The notes beneath the pieces were generated by a model that was not told the DNA's origin, did not search any database, and was given only the letters and a program-made list of their open reading frames with translations. A stretch of 64,000 nt of DNA, from positions 31,372,001-31,436,000 of the forward strand of contig CM114272.1 of the NCBI GenBank assembly GCA_050084515.1, given 5' to 3'. This DNA comes from Blasia pusilla (lineage: Eukaryota > Marchantiophyta > Marchantiopsida > Blasiales). A program made the translations under genes and the position numbers. Below are positions 10,610 to 22,471 of this stretch, in pieces. The stretch's first letter is position 1, and each line of letters opens with the position of its first letter.

Positions 10610-11106
10610 TCACAACACCATAGTTCTCACATGTGTGCACTCTTACATGTCTCTCTCAATGTCAAACCAAACCCACACTCCTAATGAGAGGCTTGGGTTA
10701 CACTCACAAGGCAAGGTATCATAGCTCCGCCGCATTGTGCCAAGAGGTTCAACAAAGAGAGAATGAACTCTCAAGCTTTCTCTCCTTGAGGTATACCCCT
10801 TCCTTGCCCCAAGCTCTCTCCATGGTAACCTATGATCCCAAGTCACCTCCTTGGTTCTTGACCTGATGTAGGAGGTGAAGCATCACTTACCAAAATTAGA
10901 AAGTCGACCATATACTCAAAATGGTACTTACCTAAAATAGAAAGTTCCTCAATATGGCTCCAAATGAGCCAAAACGAAGGGAAAAAATCTGCTCTCTCAG
11001 GTTTTCCGGGGCCTCAATAGTTCATCCTTGACCTCCTAAGCTTGTCCGCCATTACTCGAAAAGGTGCTCTACTAGATCTCACCGATCTATTCTAAAAGAC
11101 GTGACA
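10610..11106 (-). repeat. 5' LTR of copy 1
   Basis: The minus-strand sequence starts TGTCACGTCTTTTAG at 11106 and is similar over about 480 bp to the LTR of copy 3 (59855-60337). Shared blocks include TGGAGCCATAT, CTTTGTTGAACCTCTTGGC and CCCAAGCCTCTCATTAGGAG. The inner end is not sharply defined; similarity fades near 10610-10630. No primer-binding site was recognised after it. Confidence 0.65.
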
Positions 11107-11529
11107 AGGCATCTACGGGCCATATCTGTCGGAGCTTGCCCCCGGAGCCTCCCGAACCTTGAGCAGGCACCTAGGCTAGCCGAGCTTGTCATGCGTGGCC
11201 TTGTAGGGTAGGCTCGCGAATGGACATGTCCGTGTAGACTCTTGTTGAGGCTCGCTCTCGTTACTCGTTTGGTTAGGCGGCCGAGGCTTCCATTTTGCTT
11301 TCAAACCACCTATTGAAAACTTTTTATCCTATGTAGTTGTAGCAATCGCCAAACGATAGAGGACAATGAATAAATTTTTGGGCAAGGAGGTTCCCAAGGA
11401 ACTTCCAAATATCATAGCTCTATTAGGATCATAAGACAAGAGGGAAGAGCATAGTACTTCGGACAACAATATATCCTTGCCTGCGAAAAGCCGAGAATCT
11501 TGGAAGGACGTTTGGTACACGATGTATGA

Positions 11530-12900
11530 TTAGATCATCTTCAATTCTTCCATTGGAAAATTCATTGTTAGATTTGTAGGGCAAGCAAAGGCAAGACTGT
11601 CTTTGCTAAGGATGATGCTATCAAATGTAAGCTCTCCGCCTTTACAGATCATGCAAAGTCAAACAAGCATATAAAGCTAGCTTGGGTAGTTGACCAAGGT
11701 AAGAAATCCATGGCCAAGGCCGTAGCTATATCCAATTGAACTTGTGAGGTAGCTCTACTCACTTTGTTTAGGTGTGCATATCTCCTTGTGAAGGAGGCCA
11801 CGCCTTTCTCAAAGTTCATAGGTATATGTAAGTGAATACTTTTTGTGAATGGACCTATTACAAGAGATCTTTACTAAGATGAGAAAAGTTGGATGAAATA
11901 TGTTTTTTTTATAAGTCAGGTTTTGTTCAAAAAGACCCTTGCTAGGGTTCAAGCATCATCACTTTTTGGAATTATGTTTGATGAATCTAATGATGTATCC
12001 ATGACAGAGCATTTAGTAATCTTTGCAATCTTCATAGAAGATGATTAAGGAGAGTATTGGTTTTTAGGATTACTTCGTTGCGAGTCTAAGTGTTCTAATT
12101 AATGCAACTAGAAATAGTTTGTTGGAGTTACTTAATAATGGGAGACTAGACTTTTCTAGAATGGTAGCTTTTGGATCTAATGGAGCCTTATCAATGGTAG
12201 TGAACCAAAACGGGGTGGCTTCACAACTAAAGCAAAAGGGAAATCCGTTCATTCTTTCATTGCATTGTGTCAATCATGAGATAAACCTTGCAGCTCTCAG
12301 AGTTGCTAAAGCAACTAATTGCAAATCCATTTCCATACAAGAGATTCTATTCCGAATGTAATAACATGATATTTCAAGAAATCTTCCAAACGAAAAGTAA
12401 TTCTAGCTTCTCTACAAGAGAAGATGAATTACTCCCAAAGAGTCATGAAACGATATCATAAGTTCCGATGGTTGTCACAATGACAAGCTGTATCCACCAT
12501 ATGTGATTCACTAGAATCTGTTTTACCATACTTTACGGATATTTCACCTTCGAAAGATGCTGGGAATGTTGCAAACTTGTATGACAAGTTAAGATCATTC
12601 CAAATAATCTATCAACTATACTTTTGATGGCGAAAATTATAACCGAGTGGAAGCACAATAATTTTAGGGATCTATGGGCAATGGTGAGTTGGAGTCCATC
12701 TTTATAATGCAAATTTGCAAACTTGCCGGTATCGACTAATGTTGCGAGGGTTCAATGTGTAAGCATTGCAATTTTTGAGAGAGCATTTTCAATTTAGAAC
12801 ATGATAAAGAGCAAGCGTAGGAATACACTAGGTAGTAAAAATTTGGATATTGTTCTCATAACTGCTTTAGAAGGCCGTGCTACTAACTAACTATGAGGAC
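11530..12900 (+). pseudogene. hAT-superfamily transposase relic
   Basis: A zinc-finger-like N-terminal part (about 11570-11740) has AIKCKLSAFTDHAKSNKHIKL. A central piece (12119-12361) reads FSRMVAFGSNGALSMV and later LSLHCVNHEINLAA. This is the GxGxDGAxxM...HCxxHxxNLA pattern of the ZNF862-like branch of hAT proteins, with the DDE-type Asp replaced in the SNG triplet. A C-terminal piece (about 12755-12880) carries SIAIFERAFS and SKRRNTLG, matching the hAT dimerisation region. Frame changes and stops separate the pieces. Confidence 0.65.
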
Positions 12901-13642
12901 ATGCTTGCTGAATTTGTAGTTCTCTGTGTAGTTCTCTCTGGAGAACTTATGCTAGCTTTAGGTACCTCTATGCTAATCCAAAAACATATCTTTGTCCTCA
13001 AGTAGAACTTGAAGTCAATATGCATTCTATTTGTCCTCAAGTAGAAGGTGAAGCTCATACATCTTCTATTGACTTATCCTCATGAAATGATTTCTTTTTT
13101 AAATATAGAGCTCCTTCATACTACTTGGGAGCCTAAGAGCTTGACATATTTTGAAGGGGCAAAATCATTGGCTCCCAACGAATCCCCTTAATTTTAGTTT
13201 AGAAGGTACACTTGCATTTACAAGAAGGGAGGAGTCTTTTGTACTTGTTTCTTTTAATAACCTTGCATCAAGTTCACAACCTTAGAAAAAAATGGAAAAC
13301 AAGCACAAGGAAGAAAGCGATGAAGCATACAAGACAAGAAATAAGGGAAATTGAAATTGTCGGGAGCCTCGAAAATTCACTAAGAAAAAAATTATTCTAA
13401 TTTTTACTTCTCCTTTTAAATATTACTACCACCACCTCTTTTCAAATTCTGAGCTAATTTTGTGATAATTAGATGTTATCTTCAGAAAATAAAAAACTAC
13501 TTTAAGTGGTTTTATTTATTTATTTATCAATGAATTGATCCGTACTAATGATGGCCGAAATAGACTCCCTAAACAAGTGAACTCATGCCTAATGAACGAT
13601 TTCGTACATTCCGTCAAAGTTTCGATTTCATCTTATTCCAGC
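12901..13642. other. Spacer between hAT relic and peroxidase 1
   Basis: AT-rich DNA without a recognisable gene. It contains an imperfect repeat of CCTCAAGTAGAA at about 12997-13050. The first 80 bases downstream of the peroxidase stop codon probably contain its 3' UTR. Confidence 0.4.
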
Positions 13643-15802
13643 TCAGTTAACGAATTGGCATTGACGGCGAACTTCCCCGGCGGATCCCGTGAGAACATCG
13701 AGCCTGCCCATCTTTTCCATAGCCGCTCCGAATTCCCGGAAGAAGCTCGAGCGTTTGCCGATCATCGCCTTTACGATCCTCTTCCCTTGTGCAGTGGTGA
13801 TTAGGGCGGCATCGGAGGTGAAGACCCCGCGGTTCTCAAGAACAGCCTTGAAGTACTTGTCGTCGAAAGTGTTCTTCGTGGGATCCATAAAGATGACGGT
13901 GGCTCGGTTGCCCTGGCGGGGGCACTTTCGCTTCAGGCTCTTGACGAATTTGGGGTCGAGAGTCGGGTCCGTGAGACCTTGAACGCCGGTGAAGTTGTAC
14001 AAGTGAGGTGCGGCGGCGCCGCAGTGTGTTTCACCGATGGTGTGGCCACCTGCGGAACAGCAAGGCAACACATCGATACGGATCAAACAGCATTCTAATG
14101 AGTGTGAAGCTATGAAGTCCTCGGCGACGCTTGTTGCGACCGTGATGCTCATTGCGAGTACTGTTCAGAGTTTGTAATCTACTGGTAGGTTTCAGAAACC
14201 TACTAGATTGGGTGCTTGATCTGAAAAGGTTCGAGAGCTTTCATACGATCCGGCTCCTGCAAAGTGCACCTTGTATTCTATTCGGGATTCCCCGAGCCTA
14301 GCATCGGTTCCCATCTGCGAGGTTTCATAAACTTACTAGATTCGGTGCTTGATCTGAAAAGGTTCGAGAGCGTTTATTCGATCAGGCTCCTGCAAACTGC
14401 ATCCATCTAGTATTCGATTCGGGATTTTCCGAGCCAAGCACCCAGTTTAAAGTCGTTTGGAAATGAAACCGCGTGCGGAGTATATGTGAATGCTTGACAG
14501 GGAGTGGCTTATTTAAGGTATGGCAGGCACGCAGCTAGTCGACATACCAGGATCGCACACTGGACATCAGACGGGGGCATCGATCGAAATGTGAGAGTTC
14601 GCAATGCAAGATCAACATGAAGGCCCTAGACTTGCTTCGATCAGATGCCCCTCATGTCCAGCTGGAGCTCTGGACGGCGGCGGTGGGAACTATTTCCATC
14701 TATCTACTTCGAATCAGAGAGATCGGATCGTATTACTTAAAACATGCACACACCTGAAAGGACCACCATCTCCCTTGCATTGAATCCTTTGACGGCGAAG
14801 TTCTTCACCAGCCCAGCGAAACCTAGCACGGAGGGGGGCAGATACTCATCGGCTTCGAGATTCACTGACACAGTTCCATCCCTGCGGCCCAGAGGAACAG
14901 ACCAGCTTGGACCTCCCACCTGACGATCCGAGATCCATCAACGATAAGGTCATCATCGATCCCAGAGAAAACAAATCCGAATTGATCGCATGAGCGTCAG
15001 ATCGATCAAACACGCAAGAATCCAATTCGATCTCCTCATACTGAAAGCAGCAACCTTAGATTCTCTCCGCTTACTCTCACTGTAGCGTCGCGAGCGGCAA
15101 GAGCCACAATGTCGGCACAAGACACAATCCCGGGGCATGATTTCTCAACAGCTCTCTTGATCCTATCGATTTCGGGGATGGCTCTGATCCCGAAGTTGGC
15201 CAAACTGTCCCTCTCTGTTGTCATGGAATGGGTGGAGTTGAGAAGAATGGATCCTTCGCAGCCCTGAATGCGTGCACACACAGATTACATGCGTCAGCAG
15301 GACGGGGGGTTTCACCCATCCGTAAGCCGTAACGACCAGGCACTAAGCAGAAATCAAAAGAAAATTCAGAAGCAGATGGATATCGTGCTCTGGAGACTTA
15401 GTTAAGTATGACTGGAGCTTACATTTATGCACTCCGAAATTCATTTGAAATGGATGGGTACTAACGTCTTGGAACTTTACCCAGTTAGTGAGATCGAAAC
15501 TAATGCTGCTAGTTATCCGCGAAACTTGCCGCATAGCTATCGTATGTAGTTTATCCTATGCGAGTTGGTAGGCTTACCCTGACCCAGCAGTCATGGAAGT
15601 GGAGGCGCTGTAGCCCACCAGCCATATTCCTATTGCCATTGAGAATTTTATCCACCTCCTTCTCGACAATTGCAGAAACTCGAGGACAAGTAAGTTTGTA
15701 GTATGACAGAGACAGTCCATAGTTTTGCGCATCAGCGATTCCGGAGAACGTCAGTAAACCAAGGAGAAACAAGGTCACCCATCTCAAACCTTCCGCTTCC
15801 AT
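13643..15802 (-). CDS. Class III (secretory) peroxidase, gene 1
   Basis: Four exons with the classic three-intron structure: 15578-15802, 15075-15263, 14754-14919 and 13643-14049. All introns have GT-AG ends and the coding total is 987 bp (328 aa plus stop). Residues 1-25 form a signal peptide, so the product should be a secreted haem peroxidase using H2O2. The distal site is RLHFHDC (Arg65, His69), GRRDG follows in exon 3, and the proximal haem His lies in SGGHTIG at the exon 3/4 junction. The eight-cysteine pattern appears complete. Oddities: Phe after HFHDC is Trp (DCWVR), and the usual Asp in GCDGS, a calcium ligand, is Glu (GCEGS). The context around the ATG, GCCGCCATGG, is favourable. 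A paralogue lies 6.08 kb away in the same orientation. Confidence 0.92.
14188..14453. repeat. 133-bp tandem duplication in intron 3 of peroxidase 1
   Basis: Two adjacent units start at 14188 and 14321, both opening with GGTTTCA(G/T)AAAC and containing TGCTTGATCTGAAAAGGTTCG. The corresponding intron of gene 2 (20130-20583) lacks it, so it arose after the gene duplication or was lost there. Confidence 0.75.
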
Positions 15803-16500
15803 GGCGGCAATCGAAGTAAAGTTGCAAGATTTTTTTCCAATTTCAGCTCCCTAAGCTGGGAGGCTCGAATTCGATCTCTATCCTAGTTATGATTAATATC
15901 CTCCTGCGTAGACACAACGTTTACAAAAATCCTGCACAGAAAATTGCAACATCGTTCGTAAGCTATATGCACAGCAAGTTAGTGAGGATCTGACGATTGC
16001 AACATCCAGAGTTGAAAGGCAGTACGGAGAAGAAGTGAAGCTGTGGAAAGCTCTGCACAGCGCGTGTCACTCCACAAACATTAATCCGAATTCGAGTGTA
16101 AATACGATTGTACTCGAGTTCATACTATGACCATGAAGTCGAGCACAATCGAGCTCTAGAGTTCCATACAATAAGAAAGTATACGCATACGCATACGCAA
16201 AGGTCCACATAATCGAGTAAAGATATTCTATCCCACAAAAGTAACGTCTCAAGAATGGGCGCCAAGTAAGAAAACAATCAATGAATCCCCACGTTCGTCA
16301 GAAACACTAGGGAAGATCTAGAGTCCCTTCGATCAATCCCACACATCCCAGCCGACCGAAGTCGTCGATCCATGAAGCATCTCTGCAGCTCACTCACTCG
16401 ATGAATTGGTACCGAGTCTGAAGGTTGGCCTTCAGACACACTGTCGGGTGTGGAACTCCTATAGATCGAGCTGGGACGATTTCTAACTCCCAATCCTCAC

Positions 16501-16508
16501 TCTTTATA
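16501..16508 (-). promoter_or_regulatory. Candidate TATA box of peroxidase 1
   Basis: TATAAAGA in the context GGGTATAAAGAGTG on the minus strand. The same box in the same context occurs upstream of gene 2 (22464-22471) at almost the same distance from the ATG (about 700 versus 725 bp). Its conservation suggests the true promoter, with a 5' UTR intron or long leader between. Confidence 0.45.
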
Positions 16509-16510
16509 CC

Positions 16511-19500
16511 CATCTTCCACCCGCATTGAGTGCGGAAAATTCCCACTCTGCACATAAGGTGGCCCCACAATAGCAGTGCGTGAACCCGCAACAATAGTCG
16601 GCGGATCGAGCCAGCGCTCAGACAACCGATCGACAGCGAAGATATGATAGGTCGTGATGGTGAGGGGAGGTGCCCGGGTCAATGAAGACAGGTGAAATGA
16701 CCTCTCGAGAGCGTCGGAGATGGCCGGGTTTCATGTCGGGCGGCGGTGACGGATCGGAGGAGGTCTCTCGGCGGGGAGTCCGAGAGAGAAGTCGAGGGAT
16801 GCGGAGTAGGGGGGTTCGAGGAGCGGATTGTGGTACGGTCAGATCGGTGAACTCTATCCCGAAATGATGGGAAGCGTGTGAGATGGTAGCCGGAATAGTT
16901 GAATAGAGTTCTCCTTGGGATTCGGTCAGCGCAGGCTGATCCCATAGCTCGTCTGAATTAAGCAACAGAAATTCTGGACTCGAGGTGGCTTAGCACTTAG
17001 CAGCCCCGAGCGTCCTACGCTGCGTTTGTCTTCGTATGCACATTGTGGATCATGGCTCAGATTGTGGGGTCCAATCCGTGAATTGCGATGACAAACAATT
17101 TGGCTGGATTTTTCCGCCCTGTAGTTAAGGATGGCCATCAAGTCCCCGTTTCTAGCTCGCGATCGATCTACAGAGATCGAGCTGGATTTGACTTCGTATA
17201 CTGGTACCAGTTCCGGTAGCAGATCGATCAAACGGGACCTATGAATCCCCCATTGTTTCCTGAAAGATGTCTGTAGAGCGATCGCGAGCCAGGAACGAGG
17301 ATGTAGTGGCCACCCATAACTATACGGCGAAGAAATTGATAGTCACCAAGCGCCCACCAATCTGAGCTATGAGTCACAATGTGGACCTCTCCGGTTAGCG
17401 TTGCCGACATGCACGGTGCCGAGAAGACCAATCACGGTTGAACTTGATGCTTTGAGATCCGAGCATGAACCCTGTACATGTGCGACTGCTCAGAGCCCCT
17501 CCGCGATGCATCTCACCCCAGGCACCTTTATTTGGGCTGGGTCCCGTAAGCGTGAGGATCTATTCAGGCAACCAAAACGTTCCATTTTTGCAGTGCCTAT
17601 CGACCGGATGTGCGAGAAGGGGGAACGTTCTACTGTATGTGAGCCGATCCGTCGGCCAAGAATGCTTCGTAATACGGTGTCCATTTGACATCCCGCTGGT
17701 GCAACAACAGTTTGTGGATACGTGTGAGTCCATTTGAGGCTGAGGTGTTTCGCCCTTACCCGCAGGTGAGCCTGTCCTCCAGACCAAGACCCGCCCCGTG
17801 CTCTCATCCCTCGAAGAAGCACCGTTCAGTTGAATGCGTTCATCTTACCCATTAGTGGCTTCGATTCCGCCTTGGAGAGTTACTGCCCCACCCGGGAATT
17901 GGTCCACTGTCTTCCTTGGGATGAGCCACGAGCGCATGGAGTTAAGCGTACATACACTCGCCTACTCTGCTTCGATGGATCCCATGTGTCCCGTTCTTGC
18001 GCACACTGGGGCTATTTAAAGATCAAGGATATACTTAGACCTCACTTGTGTTGTAGCCCGGGCCGACGTGCTTTTGAAGACGAACATTTCATCTTCGCTT
18101 GATACTCTTATTTTAGATTTGCTTCAGAACGCGGACTCGAATTGAAGTGGATCATGGAGGATGGATTGGGGGAATGGATTGAAATATTTCTATAGTTATG
18201 TTGTTGGTAATCAGCAGGGGTGTCGAAGGTGAACAGAAAGAGGGCTCGAGGGCCGGTAAGAGCCGGTAGTGTCCCCGTTAGCGTCGTGAAAGCTCTTTTT
18301 AATTCCGAGATGTTTTCAAAGAAAAGCCATGATCGATCACCAGGAGACAGTTGCCAGTGAGAATCCCTTCGCAATGGGCATTCTCCCCTGACACCAAAAA
18401 TCACATCTCCTAACAGATTCGGAGCGTGGGCTGTCAGATCGATCTACTGGATCCATGCTACATTTTTCTCTTGAATAGAATCTTCGAGCTGACAGATTTC
18501 TGGATTCGAAGAACATATCCATAGAATTGAAATTCCCTCACACATCCACCTCCAGAGGGAACCTCCGTCGTCAGGAGCTTCGTGTGTCAAAGGGCACTCA
18601 CATGGACGGGGAAACACAAAAAGGTTGAGGACTTGAGAGAATCCGTGACGTCCCGCAGTCGCCACAGTGCTTCTGGTCAGGGAAGGAATTGGGGAAGGGA
18701 TTCGGTTATCCTTCAGTGGCCAGGTGATGGGGAGACTTGATCTCGCGCAGTCCTCACTTGTACGGGGAGGTACCACGGTTTTCAGATGTAGAAACCTTAG
18801 AGGTCCGCACAGTGACTGACACAGTAGGAGCAGCATTTTCTTCATACCCAGCGGATCAGATCCTATCCGGTTGAACCGGATAGGCATCACAACCCTCATC
18901 CATCGCAGCGCGCCCACGTGCACTGCCTTGCGACTTAAATAGGTTGGCTCACAGGCTCGTTCATTTTGGACTGAGTGCACATGGTGAAATGCTGGACGTC
19001 ACATGCAACAATCTATATTATTAGGAGAGTATATTATTAGGAGAATGCCTTTTTGCAAATCAGGCAGCAAGAAGCAAGAGAATGCTTCCCTCTCTATGGG
19101 CTAACTAGGGTGGAACCCGTGCATGGGTTCCCAGTAGTTACCCAATATAATCTTATGGGATCGTTGATCGGACATGTTGAAGTCTGTATGCCTATGTCTA
19201 AAGCTGGGCGAGTGAGTTGTACATGTTGTGAGTTATGAAGATATTCATACGCCTGCAGTTTCGGTTCTGTTGTGCACTTGAAGCTTGGGAGAATATAGAG
19301 GAAGGTCGTCGTGAACCGGATAATGAGAGGGCTATTTCCAATATCGCAGACTATGTGAACGATGGACGCTAAGCACGAAGCATAGAGTTACCAACCGCAA
19401 GATATACATATGAGCGACACAGCTTCAATTTCTCCCGACATCGTTCCAGCGAATTTGATTCGGTATTTCAACATGCCTTCGTGAACTCGATTGATTTCGA

Positions 19501-19722
19501 GGAGAATTCCTAATCTCCGACTGAAAGTGTTTTATTTTATTTTATTTCTACTCGTAAATTAAACGAGGATCAACGAATCGATGGAATGAATGGTGGTAAA
19601 CACAGGTACGTACACTATGCTCCGTATGGATGTCTAGTGATTTCTGAACTCGCTATACACGCCTAACTAAATCGAACGATTTCGCGCATTGCGTCAACTT
19701 TTCCATACCATCTAATTCTAGC
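16511..19722. other. Intergenic region between the peroxidase genes
   Basis: The first part (to about 17280) is paralogous to 22472-23120 upstream of gene 2 and marks the extent of the segmental duplication. From 17290 to 19300 the sequence is balanced in base content and specific to this interval. A 178-codon minus-strand open frame (18444-18980) has no motif I recognise. A short tandem TATATTATTAGGAGA pair lies at 19013-19043. No gene is supported. Confidence 0.4.
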
Positions 19723-21739
19723 TCAGTTAACGAATTGGCATTGACGGCGAATTTCTCCTGCGGATCCCGTGAGAACATCGAGCCTGCCCATCTTTTCCAT
19801 AGCCGCTCCGAATTCCCGGAAGAAGCTCGAGCGTTTGCCGATCATCGCCTTTACGATCCTCTTCCCTTGTGCAGTGGTGATTAGGGCGGCATCGGAGGTG
19901 AAGACCCCGCGGTTCTCAAGAACAGCCTTGAAGTACTTGTCGTCGAAAGTGTTCTTCGTGGGATCCATAAAGATGACGGTGGCTCGGTTGCCCTGGCGGG
20001 GGCACTTTCGCTTCAGGCTCTTGACGAATTTGGGGTCGAGAGTCGGGTCCGTGAGACCTTGAACGCCGGTGAAGTTGTACAAGTGAGGTGCGGCGGCGCC
20101 GCAGTGTGTTTCACCGATGGTGTGGCCACCTGCAGAACAGCAACGCAACCAATCGATACGGATACAGCAATACTCTAATCAGTATGAAGCCAGCTAGAAA
20201 GTCTCTGTGGCAATAATAACAATACTAGTAATAATAATGAAGTCCTCGGAATATATGTCGCAGACGTGGTCAATGATCTGACAACGTTTGAAGTCTCTAA
20301 TTTGCTCAGAATCCTATAATTTGCGATAGATACTTCATCAGAGACATTCGTCCTATTCAAAGTCATCCGGAGAGGAAATCTCGTTGTGTATCATGGAGTC
20401 TATGTGCATGCTTGAAATGGAATCTCTTATGAAATGTATGGCAGGTACGCAGCCATTCAACATGCGAGAAACACTCCAACTTAGATGACATAGATTAGGC
20501 GAAAATAAACATGAAGATAATCCGTACACTGAGAGTGTGCACAGCTATATCAATCCCAGGCTGGGGATCCAACAGGAACGGACCTGAGAGAATGACCATC
20601 TCCCTCGTATGGAAGCCCTTGGCGGCGAAGTTCTTCACCAGCCCAGTGAAACCTAGCACGGAGGGCGGCAGAAACTTATCGGCCTCGACAGCGCGCGACA
20701 CGGTTCCATCTCTGCGGCCCAGGGGAACGGACCAGCTTGGACCTCCTACCTGATGATCCAAGATCGATCAAGCGATAAGTTTATCATTGATCCAAATCGA
20801 TTGCTTGAAGCTTTCATGGATCAAAGGCAAAAAAATCCAGTTCAATCCCAATCTATTCAATCCCAATCTATTGAAAGCATCAAGATTCTCTTCCGTGGTG
20901 TACCCTATAGGGCCAGCATTAGCTCGATTCTAGATATATTTGTGGAAAAATTCTTCAGCAGCGTATTACGTTCGGGTCCACTTACTTTCACTGTAGCGTC
21001 GCGAGCGGCGAGAGCTACAATATCGGCACAGGATACAATCCCGGGGCATGATTTCTCCACAGCGTCCTTGATCTTATCGATTTCGGGGATGCCTCTGATC
21101 CCGAAGTTGGCCAAACTGTCCCTCTCTGATGTCATGGAATCGGTGGAGTTGAGAAGAATAGATCCTTCGCAGCCCTGAATGCGTGCATGCACAGACAGAT
21201 TACATGAGTGATCAAGACGGGATATCGCGCATCTGTAACCCACAAGAAGCACACAAAACGTAAATGGCATTGACATCGCGCTCTGCTTGGATTTCGGGAA
21301 AGCACTTCTCGGGACGTAAACACGGACACGCTTCGTTAACAATGCATGGCGATTGATGCGTCTAGCGTATATGGAATGGATCGGTTTTATCACTCATTAA
21401 TCGTCACGCTGGAACTTTAGCTAGTGACCGAGATCCAAATTCATGCTATTGGTTATCATCCGAAAAGTTTTGCTAGCTAGCTAGCGATACTGGTACCAAG
21501 GTTTGTGGCCTTACCCTGACCCAGCAGTCATGGAAATGGAGGCGCTGTAGCCCACCAGCCATGTTCCTGTTGGACTTGAGAATTTCATCCACCTTCTTCT
21601 TGACAATTGTAGTGACTTGAGGACAGGTCAGTTGGTAGAATGACAGAGACAGTCCAGATTTTTGAGCATCCACGATTCCAGAGAACGTCAGAAAACCAAG
21701 GAGAAACAGGGCCACCCATCTCAAACCGGCTGCTTCCAT
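19723..21739 (-). CDS. Class III (secretory) peroxidase, gene 2
   Basis: Same structure as gene 1: exons 21515-21739, 20986-21174, 20584-20749 and 19723-20129, with lengths 225, 189, 166 and 407 bp identical to gene 1 (328 aa). All introns have GT-AG ends. Signal peptide, distal RLHFHDC, GRRDG and proximal SGGHTIG are present; the DCWVR and GCEGS substitutions are shared, so they predate the duplication. Exons 1-3 differ from gene 1 at many positions, but exon 4 is almost identical, with one residue change near the C-terminus (GEIRR versus GEVRR). The intact frame and splice sites argue for function. The substrate is unknown; cell-wall phenolics are typical for the family. Confidence 0.92.
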
Positions 21740-22463
21740 GGCGGCAATCGAAGAAAAGTTGTAGGGGGGTTTCGTTGTTTTCTAACTCTGATCTTTTTGT
21801 TTTTTCAATTCGAATCAGCTACCTATGCTGGGAGGCTCGAATTCGATCGCTTTCCTAGTGAAGTTTGATATCCTCCTGTGTAGACGTAACGTGTATAAAA
21901 TCCTGCAAAGAAAATTGGGGATCGTCAGTGAGCCATGCAAGCCATTCAGTGCGTGAAAGTTTATGAGGCGCGCTTTCATCGATTCAAGAATTCCAAAAGC
22001 TGACAGAGAAGTAATGGAGACAAGGAAAGATCTGCATGCTGTGTCGCTCTATAAATTGAATGAAATCGCATGTGATTCAAGAATCAGAATTTAAGATCTT
22101 AACCATCTCGAGAGTTCCGAACAAGAAGAAAATCTCGACATACTCAAGGTCCATATATTCGAGTATGTCTACTCTATCGAACAAGAGCAGCATCTCAAGA
22201 ATCAGGAACGCATTCACTTGAGCAGAAAGAAACGAATGTCCAAATGAGTCATCGTATTCATAGATAGGACATGAAAAATGTAGAGGCCTTCCGATCAAGC
22301 CCACACATTCCAGCAGACCATTAAACGGCCCATCCATGAAACATGTCTATGCTCACTTACTCGATGAATCGGACTCGAGTCTGAAGGATGGTCTGTAGAA
22401 ACACAGAAAGGCGTGGAACTCCGATCGATCACCTTGGGACGATTTCCATCTCCCAGCGCCCAC

Positions 22464-22471
22464 TCTTTATA
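22464..22471 (-). promoter_or_regulatory. Candidate TATA box of peroxidase 2
   Basis: TATAAAGA in the context GGGTATAAAGAGTGGG on the minus strand, about 725 bp upstream of the ATG at 21739. It is paralogous to the box at 16501-16508. Confidence 0.45.

Larger units (their letters stand above)
5445..11106 (-). mobile_element. Ty3/gypsy-type LTR element with a methyltransferase-like domain (copy 1, 5' part)
   Basis: On the minus strand from right to left: LTR (10610-11106), leader, gag (8800-6817 in one main frame with several stops), retropepsin (about 6440-6816), a linker, and a C5 DNA-methyltransferase-like domain (5448-6093). There the CACTA element interrupts it. RT, RNase H and integrase are not visible and would lie beyond the CACTA element, outside the window. 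The gag and protease are clearly related to copy 2 (42777-48330), and the LTR is related to that of copy 3 (59732-60337). All frames carry stops, so the copy is dead. Confidence 0.75.

Noticed and set aside
16618-16965. A 115-codon minus frame upstream of peroxidase 1 that partly resembles the frame at 22519-22878
   Set aside because: The resemblance follows from the segmental duplication. The frames diverge quickly and use different starts, so coding is not supported.
18444-18980. A 178-codon open frame on the minus strand between the peroxidases
   Set aside because: No recognisable motif, no start context and no support from the duplicate region. The base composition there is GC-balanced, so long chance frames are expected. 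I also wondered about organelle-derived DNA for 17.3-19.3 kb but could not identify any organelle gene.
20753-21178. A 141-codon plus-strand open frame across peroxidase 2
   Set aside because: It is the antisense shadow of exon 2 and intron 2 of the peroxidase, which has intact splice sites and motifs.
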